DNA from: a virus
DNA length: 64,000 nucleotides
IMG/VR virus record: IMGVR_UViG_3300049215_000771
Location: 248,001 to 312,000 of that record
Strand: one strand, 5' to 3'
Shown piece by piece: positions 1 through 7,061 of this stretch. The notes beneath the pieces are model-generated. The model was not told the origin of the DNA, did not search any database, and saw nothing but the letters and a program-made list of their open reading frames with translations. Position numbers and translations under genes: made by a program. The stretch's first letter is position 1; every line of letters begins with the position of its first letter.

Positions 1-123
1 GACGATCTGAAGGATATACCACCGACCCTCGATTTCCTTCAGGTCAGTGATACCCTTCGTCACGGGCTTGTTGCTGGAGCAGCCAACCAGGGCGAACAAG
101 ATGATGGGAAGTAACTTTCTCAC
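1..123 (-). CDS. Lipoprotein, 3' end cut by window edge
   Basis: Reading back from a GTG at 123, the first 41 codons give MRKLLPIILFALVGCSSNKP and onward. This is a textbook bacterial lipoprotein signal: two basic residues, a hydrophobic stretch, and lipobox LVGC with Cys15 followed by SSN. The product should be lipid-anchored in the cell envelope during infection; phage lipoproteins often act in superinfection exclusion or as o-spanins, but too little is visible to choose. The GTG overlaps the lysS stop as GTGA (positions 120-123), which implies translational coupling. The C-terminus lies outside the window. Confidence 0.72.
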   Translation of the reverse strand, partial: MRKLLPIILFALVGCSSNKPVTKGITDLKEIEGRWYILQIV

Positions 124-1673
124 TTTGGCCTCTGATGAGGGAAGGTGATGACATCCCTGATGGCGTCCGTCTCGGCGTAGAGCATGGCGAGGCGGTCGAT
201 GCCAATGCCCAACCCTCCTGCGGGCGGCATCCCGACAATCAAGGCGTCAAGGAAGTCGTAGTCGATCCTTGGATCGTGTTGTCCCGGCTGGAGGCCCAAC
301 TGCTTCTCGAAGTTGGCCTGTTGCACGTCGGGGTTGTTGAGTTCAGTGTAAGCGTTGGCGATCTCCATACCGTTGACGAACAACTCCCAGCGGTCACAAA
401 TCCAGCCCTGCCACTGTTCGTCGTCACGAGGCTTCGCCAGTGGACAAAGGACGGATGGGTAGCCGAACACGAAGGTTGGCTCGGTCAACTGCGGCTGGAT
501 GATCTTGTCGAACACAGCCTCCAGACGATCAACCAGCGGCGTCAACAGGGGCAGACCGGACTTGTGCGCCAGTTCTGCGTCCAGGTCGTGGTGCCACTGA
601 ATGACGTACCTTGGGTCGCCCTGCATCAAACTAGGGCTGTTTGGATCGTACTGCCATTCCGGGGCAAGGACGTGTTCCAACAAGGTGATGTTGCAATACT
701 CCTGAAAAAGATCGCCGTAGGTCGTCGTCCTGGCATTGGCGATGTTGTTTAGGCCGAGAGCGCCGGCGATCTGGCGAGTGATGTAGGCCATCGACTCGAC
801 ATCACCGTAGGCTTCGTACAATTCGAGCATCGTAAACTCAGGATTGTGGGTCCGATCCACGCCCTCGTTCCTGAAGTTCTTGCCGATCTCGTAAATCTTC
901 TCCATACCGCCAACGAGCAACTTCTTCAGGTACAACTCCGGGGCAATGCGAAGGTACAAGTTGGCGTTGTAGGCGTTGTGATGGGTTTGGAACGGACGAG
1001 CAGCGGCCCCACCTGCAATGGGTTGTAGGATTGGGGTTTCTACTTCCGTGAAGCCGTGCTTGTTGAGACACTGCCTGATCTTCCAGACCATCTCGCTCCG
1101 CTTCTGGAGAGTTTTCACCGCCCCTTCCCGGTAGATCAGTTCCAGGTGTCGGTTGCGGGAAAAGACTTCAGGATCGGTAATTCCGTGGAACTTGTCGGGA
1201 GGCGTAGCCAGGCTTTTGCAAAGCATGGTGATCTCGTTAATGCGAAGGCTGATCTCGCCGGTCCTGGTGGCCGTGAGGTAGCCTTGAACGCCAACGATGT
1301 CGCCCGGCAAGAGATTCTGGACGATGTACCAGGGCATCGGGTAATCGGTGCCATTGATGCTGCAAGAACTTACGCCGTCCCACAGGTCGCCCTTGGAAGC
1401 CCAAATCTGAATGGTTTCCGTGGAGTCCCGGAGATGGAAAAATACCAGCTTGCCGAAGTCATTCTTGGACATGACCCGGCCAGCAGCCTTGAATGTGACT
1501 TCCTTGTTGTCCTTGTGCGTCTCGAATTGCCGGCGAATGGTGTCGATGGGCGTGATGCCCTCGAACTTCTGGCCGTAGGGGTCCAGATCGCCGTGCATGA
1601 TGCCGGTCGAGAGTTGTGACAGGATTTCCCGCCTGCGGAGGCGGTCTTGGTAGAGTTGATCTGCGGTGTGCAT
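120..1673 (-). CDS. lysS: Lysyl-tRNA synthetase, class II
   Basis: At 517 aa this is the full length of a bacterial LysRS (about 500). It charges tRNA-Lys with lysine in the cytoplasm. An OB-fold anticodon-binding domain covers roughly residues 55-155. The class II catalytic core follows, with motif 2 FRNEG at 267-271 then THNPEFT, and motif 3 GIGIDRL at about 489-495. The lysine-pocket segment GMEIANAYTEL is also intact. No active-site loss is visible. SD AAAGGA stands 8 nt before the ATG. A sigma70-like promoter lies immediately upstream and a 20-bp inverted repeat brackets it. A complete aminoacyl-tRNA synthetase is rare in phages and typical of very large genomes. It is followed by the overlapping lipoprotein gene. 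Confidence 0.95.
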   Translation of the reverse strand: MHTADQLYQDRLRRREILSQLSTGIMHGDLDPYGQKFEGITPIDTIRRQFETHKDNKEVTFKAAGRVMSKNDFGKLVFFHLRDSTETIQIWASKGDLWDGVSSCSINGTDYPMPWYIVQNLLPGDIVGVQGYLTATRTGEISLRINEITMLCKSLATPPDKFHGITDPEVFSRNRHLELIYREGAVKTLQKRSEMVWKIRQCLNKHGFTEVETPILQPIAGGAAARPFQTHHNAYNANLYLRIAPELYLKKLLVGGMEKIYEIGKNFRNEGVDRTHNPEFTMLELYEAYGDVESMAYITRQIAGALGLNNIANARTTTYGDLFQEYCNITLLEHVLAPEWQYDPNSPSLMQGDPRYVIQWHHDLDAELAHKSGLPLLTPLVDRLEAVFDKIIQPQLTEPTFVFGYPSVLCPLAKPRDDEQWQGWICDRWELFVNGMEIANAYTELNNPDVQQANFEKQLGLQPGQHDPRIDYDFLDALIVGMPPAGGLGIGIDRLAMLYAETDAIRDVITFPHQRPK

Positions 1674-1676
1674 TGA

Positions 1677-1738
1677 TTGATCCTTTACAAACAGCCTTGG
1701 AGATGATACCCCGTTTCCGGCTGTTTGTAAAGGATCAA
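1677..1738. repeat. Perfect 20-bp inverted repeat around the lysS promoter and RBS
   Basis: Arms 1677-1696 and 1719-1738 are exact reverse complements, separated by 22 nt. On the minus strand the upstream arm holds the -35 hexamer and the downstream arm holds the lysS leader with its Shine-Dalgarno AAAGGA. A transcript reading through from clpP would fold both arms and bury the SD. A transcript from the local promoter would begin near the inner edge of the downstream arm and leave the SD free. Confidence 0.85.
1703..1731 (-). promoter_or_regulatory. Sigma70-like promoter of lysS
   Basis: Minus strand: TTTACA (1731-1726), 17-nt spacer, TATCAT (1708-1703), preceded by G as in an extended -10. 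The predicted start is near 1696, giving a leader of about 23 nt. The same layout, including AACGGnGTATCATC, recurs upstream of the zinc-ribbon gene (13902-13929). Confidence 0.7.
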
Positions 1739-1744
1739 CGGGGA

Positions 1745-2347
1745 TTACTCGAACGTGTATGTCACGCCAACGTCGTACTTGAGTTCAGGGATGCCGATGT
1801 GGGTGCAAAGGTTATGTTTTTTCGCCTCCTTCGCCGTCAGATACCACTCGGCGTGGCCCTTGTCATGGATGATCTCGGTGAAATAGTTGTCGGGTTTGCC
1901 AACATTCTTCGAGATGATGGAGAAGATCAATTTATGCAATCTTTCCGTCTCCTTGGTGTCGGCTTTAACTTCTTCGACCTTTCCCCAGGAGGCGCTGGAA
2001 ACATCATGAAGCATCAGGGTGGCGTGTTTAGCCATGTAGCGTTGTTGGCCCATTGCGAACAACATGGCCCCGCAGGACATACCCTTTCCTTCAAGTACAG
2101 TAACAACAGGAAGGCTGGCCGACTGGATTTGGGCGATCATGTCGAGAAGGGAGTAGACCTGTCCGCCGTAGGAGTCGATGACGACGGGAATGACGGGTTG
2201 ATGGGTCTGGTGGGCCTTCTCCATTTCTTCGGTGAAGGCTTTGGCCCCATCTTGATCGAACTTGGTGACACGAACGATGACGGGTTGTGGCAGGAGTTCT
2301 TCGATCTTACCACGAATGCGAGGATCAACAGTAAGCGTGCGCCGCAT
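1745..2347 (-). CDS. ClpP-like serine protease
   Basis: 200 aa, the size of ClpP. The fold signature is clear: SYGGQVYSLLDM (oxyanion/handle region, about 59-70), GKGMSCGAM with nucleophile Ser91, and LHD with His114. The third triad position, Asp in canonical ClpP (DRFLSAPEA), aligns with Glu167 in EWYLTAKEA, an unusual substitution. It could degrade host proteins with a host Clp ATPase, or serve as a prohead protease as ClpP/SppA-fold enzymes do in some phages; no capsid genes lie next to it to decide. Its start overlaps the end of the upstream small gene by 23 nt. The 20-bp inverted repeat lies between it and lysS. Confidence 0.85.
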   Translation of the reverse strand: MRRTLTVDPRIRGKIEELLPQPVIVRVTKFDQDGAKAFTEEMEKAHQTHQPVIPVVIDSYGGQVYSLLDMIAQIQSASLPVVTVLEGKGMSCGAMLFAMGQQRYMAKHATLMLHDVSSASWGKVEEVKADTKETERLHKLIFSIISKNVGKPDNYFTEIIHDKGHAEWYLTAKEAKKHNLCTHIGIPELKYDVGVTYTFE

Positions 2348-2579
2348 GGGATGCTCCGATTATTTCTTGTTCGACAATCATTCGGTCGATACAGTCACGG
2401 ACCATATCGGCCAAGGCCGTGTAGTAGAAGAAACTTTTCTCCGTTCCACATTTGTCACGATAGTTGATTATACGCTTCAGTTCAATACGAGCCGAGCGAA
2501 TATCTTCGCATATTTTGGTGTGGGTCCGATATTGGACAGTGAGAATACCATGCTCGTAGCTTACCCTAGTTTTCTTCAT
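2325..2579 (-). CDS. Hypothetical protein, 84 aa
   Basis: Basic, mostly helical small protein (begins MKKTRVSYEHG, ends HAAHAYC) with no family I recognise. It is the first gene of the minus-strand run into clpP, lysS and the lipoprotein, and overlaps clpP by 23 nt. No Shine-Dalgarno lies at normal distance; instead TATATA (2591-2586) ends 6 nt before the ATG, the same element used by the divergent gene at 2597. Confidence 0.6.
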   Translation of the reverse strand: MKKTRVSYEHGILTVQYRTHTKICEDIRSARIELKRIINYRDKCGTEKSFFYYTALADMVRDCIDRMIVEQEIIGASHAAHAYC

Positions 2580-2585
2580 GACAAC

Positions 2586-2591
2586 TATATA
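2586..2591. promoter_or_regulatory. Shared late-type -10 element between divergent genes
   Basis: The self-complementary TATATA sits in a 17-bp intergenic gap. It ends 5 nt before the plus-strand ATG (2597) and 6 nt before the minus-strand ATG (2579). With the usual 6-7 nt from -10 to start, both mRNAs would begin at or next to their ATG. Inferred from spacing and from its recurrence before other unit-opening genes. Confidence 0.5.
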
Positions 2592-2596
2592 CCTTC

Positions 2597-3199
2597 ATGT
2601 TAGACGGCTTCCGACAATACTTTGAGAGTTTGGCCCACTACACGCCTCGTGAGAACGGGCTTGCTGAACTTGCTCGGCTGGAGAAAGGTCACTACTTGAT
2701 CGTCCAGCCAGCAGACATCGAGACTGCCCATCAATACCTTAATGGGGCAGATGGACTACGGCACATATCGAAGGATATGGTTGTGACGGCTCAGGACATT
2801 GACTTCATGTCCCGAACCACCAAGGAAGCGATAGTTATCATGCCCATCCCGAAACGATGGTTCCGACGACCGCAGCTTGAGCAGAAGGGTGTAACAGGTG
2901 TGATTGGCGAGTTGTTGCCCCTGGGGGATGGCTGGCACTTGCCGGCCAACTATGTGTGGGGCTACTTCTCCAAATGGAACGAGGACCAGGAGAAGATGGT
3001 AGAACCGGGCCAGTTCTATCGCAATCAGAACTACCACGGGCACGACGGCTTGTACGAACTTTGGAAGCGGCAGCATCCCCAGCAGGAGAGGCCACAGACG
3101 CTAGACCGCCCTACGCCGAGAGTAGTTGCACCGTATAACCCGACCATCAATCGGTCATTCCACGGTTACAACACATTCGACTTCGATTCTTCACAATAA
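2597..3199 (+). CDS. Hypothetical protein, 200 aa
   Basis: Lone plus-strand gene among minus-strand neighbours. No recognised domain. The N-terminal two thirds look like a compact mixed alpha/beta fold; the C-terminal quarter is Pro/Gln/Arg-rich (QHPQQERPQTLDRPTPR) and probably disordered. There is no Shine-Dalgarno, and TATATA lies 5 nt before the ATG. The 3' end overlaps the convergent phosphatase gene by 34 bp. Confidence 0.7.
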   Translation: MLDGFRQYFESLAHYTPRENGLAELARLEKGHYLIVQPADIETAHQYLNGADGLRHISKDMVVTAQDIDFMSRTTKEAIVIMPIPKRWFRRPQLEQKGVTGVIGELLPLGDGWHLPANYVWGYFSKWNEDQEKMVEPGQFYRNQNYHGHDGLYELWKRQHPQQERPQTLDRPTPRVVAPYNPTINRSFHGYNTFDFDSSQ

Positions 3200-3813
3200 C
3201 ATACCTTGCCGCAGTAGACAAGTCGTCTCGCATCAATAAGCGTGATGCCGCCACCTGGCATACAGTCACAGTCCGTGACTCGATGTCCGATGGCTTGTTC
3301 TGTGAAATTCAAAATGAAATCAGAATGGGAAATGAAAACAGCTTTGGCTGGTGAGCGGGCCAGCACTTCATGGACACGCTGAAGAAACTCCTTCGGCGTT
3401 TCTTTGCCCATGCGACCCAGGTGCGGGTCTACAGAAAACTTCAGCCCTGTTACTTCCTCAATGATCCTGGCTGAGTGCCGGCATCGGACGTAAGGGCTGG
3501 TGAAGGCTTCAAAATCCGCCAGATCAAACTCGTGGGCCAGGAACTCGGCGGTCCTATATACCTGGCGCACTCCAACAGGTGTGAGGTTTGCCGGCAGCCT
3601 TTGCCCTGTTGCCTCCCCGTGTCGGATCAGAAAAATCTGCTTGAGATAGAAGTCGTATTCTTCCGTGAAAAACCTACCCGTTTCCGGGTCGAAGAATCCG
3701 CTTTCGATTGCACCATCTTGTTCAGCACAAGAAAGTTTCGAGAACGCATCTCCGTGGTTGCAGCCTGTAACTACCCTTCCGTTGGAGTACAAGGCGGCGA
3801 TATAACTCGACAT
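3166..3813 (-). CDS. Histidine phosphatase (phosphoglycerate-mutase fold) with N-terminal extension
   Basis: The catalytic signature FLIRHGEATG puts the phospho-accepting His at residue 65; the later FISHSDF gives the second active-site His. Between them, AFTSPYVRCRHSARII matches the usual SPxxRCxxTA segment. Members remove phosphate from sugars, nucleotides or proteins; the substrate here is unknown. About 55 residues precede the domain (SNGRVVTGCNHGDAF), which looks like a separate small module. RBS AGGAGGGG stands close before the ATG. Confidence 0.8.
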   Translation of the reverse strand: MSSYIAALYSNGRVVTGCNHGDAFSKLSCAEQDGAIESGFFDPETGRFFTEEYDFYLKQIFLIRHGEATGQRLPANLTPVGVRQVYRTAEFLAHEFDLADFEAFTSPYVRCRHSARIIEEVTGLKFSVDPHLGRMGKETPKEFLQRVHEVLARSPAKAVFISHSDFILNFTEQAIGHRVTDCDCMPGGGITLIDARRLVYCGKVCYCEESKSNVL

Positions 3814-3832
3814 CGGCCCCTCCTATGATGAG

Positions 3833-3840
3833 GGTATTTA
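3833..3840 (-). promoter_or_regulatory. Possible late promoter TAAATACC
   Basis: Minus-strand TAAATACC lies about 20 nt upstream of the phosphatase ATG and covers the stop of the preceding gene. It resembles the T4 late -10 TATAAATA. Weak, because it overlaps coding sequence. Confidence 0.3.
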
Positions 3841-4050
3841 GTCGCCCATCTCGCATGTTTCTTGTTCTTCTTCTTGCTTCGCATCCAAAGCAGCCAAACC
3901 CGAACTAACGGCGGCTGAGATCAAGAAGGAAAACACGCCGGCTCCCAAAAAATACCCCCAAATATCCTTGTTATTCAGGGCTAACCAAAACCCTGCAAAC
4001 AACAAGAACCCGGTCAACGAGAACAAACCAACAGAAACAAGAATCTTCAT
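3838..4050 (-). CDS. Small two-TM membrane protein, 70 aa
   Basis: Two hydrophobic segments (about residues 3-25 and 31-55) are separated by a short polar loop NNKDIWG. An acidic cytoplasmic-type tail follows (KQEEEQETCEMGD). Strong RBS GAGGAGGG stands just before the ATG. Size and topology would fit a holin or an inner-membrane accessory protein, but no endolysin is adjacent, so function is open. Confidence 0.75.
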   Translation of the reverse strand: MKILVSVGLFSLTGFLLFAGFWLALNNKDIWGYFLGAGVFSFLISAAVSSGLAALDAKQEEEQETCEMGD

Positions 4051-4077
4051 ATTCCCTCCTCAGTGGGATTCTCCATT

Positions 4078-4941
4078 CTAGGCAGCTTCTTTACGGGCGT
4101 CGAGACATATTTTTGCTAAACCAGCAACATATTGAGCAGAAGTGGTTCCAAGTTGGGTCGGCAACTTAGCAAGGGCATCGAGTGGGTCGCCTCCCAGCGA
4201 TAACATTGTCGGCGGCGAATACGCAAACAAAGACTTCGAGAAGTAGGGGAAAGCGCCACGACCACCATAGTTGATGAAATTGTTGTTCACTTGATGGTCG
4301 GAGAGAGACATATCGAACGTGTATTGTCCTTCCAGGGCCGCACGTCCTACCAGTTCGGATATACCAATCGACAGCGCCACCCTATCGGTGTGTCGCCAGA
4401 TTTCCTTGCCAGCCATGACTTGCTCGTATGCCAGCATCTCAGTGAGATAGATGGTTCGGTCAAAAAACTCGACGGGCAGGTGGTCGAAATACACGGTGTT
4501 GCCGAGAGCCACCCAATCCCCTGATAGATGCTTGCCAAGGCTAGGGATATTTTCCTCAGCAAGTTCCTTCGTGAAGAAAGGATCGACCTGGAAGACAATG
4601 TGTGGTACATCTTTCCTGGGGATAGTGACGGGCCTGTTGAGAACGGAATCCGGTTCCAACATTACGAAAGGTTGTTTGACAGCTTCTCCTCGCAGTAGAT
4701 TGGCTATTGAGTACAACCCAGCGAGGCGGTCATAGCCACGCACTTCTCCCATGTTGTTGCTACCAAGGGTGCGTGGGTGCGAGAACAGATTGCGGCAGAA
4801 TTCAATTTTGGGAGCCAGTGATGTGAACGACAGCCCTACGGCTAGATTTTCCTCTAGCTTGTGTTGCTTGAAACTTTCGATCAGCAACTCAATCTGCCAC
4901 TGGTAGTAGGGCGTGTGTTCAATGTTGACGAAGTAATCCAT
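4078..4941 (-). CDS. Putative glycosyltransferase-like protein
   Basis: 287 aa from the ATG at 4941. A longer reading frame to 5016 would overlap the upstream gene by 62 nt, so the inner start is preferred. The opening MDYFVNIEHTPYYQWQIELL recalls the start of GT-A folds that bind a nucleotide sugar. A candidate metal-binding acidic site is FVMLEPDSVL, and DHLPVEFFDRTIYLTEM looks like the later acceptor region. I infer a glycosyltransferase acting on phage or host glycans; no family-defining motif is certain. Confidence 0.5.
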   Translation of the reverse strand: MDYFVNIEHTPYYQWQIELLIESFKQHKLEENLAVGLSFTSLAPKIEFCRNLFSHPRTLGSNNMGEVRGYDRLAGLYSIANLLRGEAVKQPFVMLEPDSVLNRPVTIPRKDVPHIVFQVDPFFTKELAEENIPSLGKHLSGDWVALGNTVYFDHLPVEFFDRTIYLTEMLAYEQVMAGKEIWRHTDRVALSIGISELVGRAALEGQYTFDMSLSDHQVNNNFINYGGRGAFPYFSKSLFAYSPPTMLSLGGDPLDALAKLPTQLGTTSAQYVAGLAKICLDARKEAA

Positions 4942-4954
4942 GAACCTATAGGAG

Positions 4955-5326
4955 TTACTTCGGTCGATACTTGGAACATTTTTTATCCGTGACGATTGGC
5001 AGGAAGCATTGTTCATAGATGCGGTACACTTCGCTGTACGCTACACCCCATGATGCGTCATGCGACCGTTCTTCAAATTCGTCACAGGTCAAGGCATCAT
5101 GCAAGTGACTCCATGCCCTTGCGTGCGCCCACTCGTGGAGAAGTGTTTCAATGGCCGATGTTTCAGGTAGCTCTCTGTTGATGCGAATACAAAACTTATT
5201 CTCATTCAACGAACAGTCGCCGTCCCTGTGACACGTCATTTTTACTCGCCGCACCTTGATCGGATAGGCAGGCGAGCATTTTCTCTTCAACACGAGAACC
5301 AACTTCTTGTAGGATTCATATGCCAT
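4955..5326 (-). CDS. Putative zinc metallopeptidase-like protein
   Basis: 123 aa from the ATG at 5326, chosen for its RBS GGAGGGG. An upstream in-frame start would run through the terminator hairpin. The zinc motif HEWAH is at residues 64-68 in LLHEWAHARAW, and a downstream acidic region could supply the third ligand. Three Cys residues before it (CHRDGDC, FC) may bind metal or be structural. It resembles small SprT/ImmA-type single-domain peptidases in layout only. The substrate is unknown. Confidence 0.6.
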   Translation of the reverse strand: MAYESYKKLVLVLKRKCSPAYPIKVRRVKMTCHRDGDCSLNENKFCIRINRELPETSAIETLLHEWAHARAWSHLHDALTCDEFEERSHDASWGVAYSEVYRIYEQCFLPIVTDKKCSKYRPK

Positions 5327-5340
5327 ATCCCCTCCAGGCA

Positions 5341-5374
5341 AACAAAAAACCCACGAGGAAATCCTCGTGGGTTT
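5341..5374 (-). terminator. Rho-independent terminator after the cREC gene
   Basis: Stem CCCACGAGGA/TCCTCGTGGG (5350-5359 with 5362-5371) has a 2-nt spacer and A/T pairs extending it to 13 bp. On the minus strand it is followed by TTTTTTGTT. It ends the unit running 7685 to 5400. Confidence 0.85.
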
Positions 5375-5399
5375 ATATACTGCGTCAGAAACCAACATT

Positions 5400-5783
5400 T
5401 CATCGACGGATTTCTTCCAAAATACTGTCGATGCGGGCGGGAAGTTGGGTAAATGGCACCTGAATCACGTTGACGCCGCCCTGTTTGAGATACGAAACCA
5501 TGTTGCTGGCCCCGGCTGGGTTACAGCTATGGACCACAACAAGGTCAACGATGATCTCGTTATCGGCGATTAGTTTGGCAACTTCCATACCCGTGTCGCC
5601 ACGGTCGGAATTTACCATTTCTTCGCCGCCCAGGTCATGATCGAGAAACACCACATCGTACTTCTTCTTGAGAAGAAGATCGAAGGCTTCCGCCACGGTG
5701 TACGCCTCGTCATGCAACAGGATCGGCTTCATCTTCTGATGCCGATACTTGTTGTCGTCGAGGAACAAGATTCTAAATGCCAT
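5400..5783 (-). CDS. Receiver-like domain, cyclic-phosphate-processing type (cREC)
   Basis: 127 aa, a single receiver-like domain. The acid pair D9-D10 lies in FLDDNKYRH, and DHDLGG has Asp48/His49/Asp50 where a normal receiver has a lone phospho-Asp. VVHSCNPAGASNM follows near residue 87. This LDD...DHDLG...HSxNPxGxxNM pattern is that of the cREC family, predicted in comparative-genomic work to act on cyclic phosphates in RNA repair rather than in two-component signalling. Its ATG overlaps the upstream stop as TAATG. A HAD of the SAK type is two genes upstream. Confidence 0.72.
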   Translation of the reverse strand: MAFRILFLDDNKYRHQKMKPILLHDEAYTVAEAFDLLLKKKYDVVFLDHDLGGEEMVNSDRGDTGMEVAKLIADNEIIVDLVVVHSCNPAGASNMVSYLKQGGVNVIQVPFTQLPARIDSILEEIRR

Positions 5784-6940
5784 TACTCCCCTTTCCTGGA
5801 AATCCGTTTCCGAAGACTCTCGTAGATGAAAGCCGCCCGCTCATCGACGGTATCACCGTCGTTGTTCCAAAGAGAGTTGATCGTTGCGCCGAGGCGTGTG
5901 CTGCCGCAGAAGTGGGCCAGACGCTCGGCGCACTGTTTTGCAGGTGGCAGCTTGCCAAAAACCACTCGATCATAGATGTAGAAGGTGAAAAACCCCGTCT
6001 GCTTCATGATCTTGCGCAGAACTTTGACGTTCACCTGGGCTGCGGCTTGCTGGGCGATCTGATTCCTGAGTTCAGAGTGGAAAACCAGGTAATCCTCGAT
6101 GGCGAGAGCAATCTCCTGGAGAGTCTCGTCGCTGACCTTGAACAGCGATTCCGCTTCTTCTTCGTGATTCTTGTAAGGCAACTTCGCCAATTTCCCGGCG
6201 TAGCGGCGACAGTTGTAGATCGTGTAGTGGGACTTCTGCAAATCTCGGCCCGCCATCTTGCCAGACTTGATGACCTTCTCTGTTCGGGCGTACACAAGTG
6301 CGGCGAGCGGTTGCAGAAAGCCACTCTTGCCGCCGATCAGGTTGCGGGCAGGGGCGCTAATCATGTTGGCGAGCCGCCCATTGAGTTTTGGGTCATACGG
6401 GTCGCAAGAGATGATATGTCCCAAAACCATGTCCGGGTTCTTCAGGAACCCGTCCTTGCTTTGGGGACGACAGTTTTCGAGGTTGCAATACAGTTCCGTG
6501 ATCTTGTCGGCGTCAAAAACCCGGCAAGAAACGATCTCTTTCTTGACCGAGTTCCACATTTCGTCCGAGGCCATCCAGTAAAGATAGAGGAGGAAACAGC
6601 AGCGATGGTGGTGCGAGGCCAGGGTCATGGCGTCCGTGTTTTCGGACTCGCCGATTGGGAATTCCCCAAGGGCTTCGATGCACAACCCTTTCTCGAACCA
6701 GCGAAGAATTTGCCCCATGTCGATGGGCTGACCACCACGATTGCGACCGTAGCCGCCGCAAAGCTGCTGAAGCAGCATGTGAACCACGACCTCGACCGTC
6801 AGAAGAGCAACAACCGAGTTGCTGTAGTTACCTCGCTTCATGGATTTGAAGTCGGGCATCGGCAGGAACTTCTTCGGCAATTCCCGCTTGCGGTTCTTGA
6901 ATTTCTCAGGGTTTGTGAAATCGGCGAGATACATTCCCAT
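5783..6940 (-). CDS. Hypothetical protein between cREC and HAD-SAK genes, 385 aa
   Basis: No family recognised. Mostly helical. Notable segments are SENTDAMTLASHHHR (about 99-113), with three consecutive His, a Cys-containing CNLENC, and ISAPARNLIGGKSGFLQPLAALVYAR. The ends of the protein are basic. It has its own promoter and a structured leader (6967-7011) and ends in a TAATG overlap with the cREC gene, so the two are co-translated. Context suggests a part in the same putative RNA-repair function; that is inference. Confidence 0.75.
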   Translation of the reverse strand: MGMYLADFTNPEKFKNRKRELPKKFLPMPDFKSMKRGNYSNSVVALLTVEVVVHMLLQQLCGGYGRNRGGQPIDMGQILRWFEKGLCIEALGEFPIGESENTDAMTLASHHHRCCFLLYLYWMASDEMWNSVKKEIVSCRVFDADKITELYCNLENCRPQSKDGFLKNPDMVLGHIISCDPYDPKLNGRLANMISAPARNLIGGKSGFLQPLAALVYARTEKVIKSGKMAGRDLQKSHYTIYNCRRYAGKLAKLPYKNHEEEAESLFKVSDETLQEIALAIEDYLVFHSELRNQIAQQAAAQVNVKVLRKIMKQTGFFTFYIYDRVVFGKLPPAKQCAERLAHFCGSTRLGATINSLWNNDGDTVDERAAFIYESLRKRISRKGE

Positions 6941-6966
6941 TTTTGGCTCCGAGGTTGGTATCCAGA

Positions 6967-7011
6967 CAGTCGAGCGTCAAAAACAGTCGAGCGTCAAATG
7001 ACGCTCGACTG
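6967..7011 (-). promoter_or_regulatory. Attenuator-like leader with alternative hairpins
   Basis: Minus-strand RNA: CAGTCGAGCGTCA (7011-6999), TT, TGACGCTCGACTG (6996-6984), then TTTTT. This is a perfect 13-bp hairpin plus U-tract, as in an intrinsic terminator. A second copy of the right arm (GACGCTCGACTG, 6978-6967) follows and can pair with the same left arm instead. It lies between the promoter at 7025-7053 and the ATG at 6940. Confidence 0.65.
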
Positions 7012-7024
7012 CAACCGAAATGAG

Positions 7025-7053
7025 ATGCTACCACGGAAATCGAGGTTTGTAAA
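7025..7053 (-). promoter_or_regulatory. Sigma70-like promoter with palindrome over the -35
   Basis: Minus strand: TTTACA (7053-7048), 17-nt spacer, TAGCAT (7030-7025); start near 7018. The -35 lies inside the palindrome GAGGTTTGTAAACCTC (7042-7057), a likely operator. Confidence 0.65.
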
Positions 7054-7061
7054 CCTCAATT

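Noticed and set aside
135-1619. Plus-strand frames opposite lysS
   Set aside because: LysRS motifs are complete on the minus strand; the opposite frames have no motif and no start signal.
5327-5398. Longer N-terminus for the zinc-peptidase-like gene
   Set aside because: It would translate through the terminator hairpin at 5341-5374; the ATG at 5326 has a strong SD.
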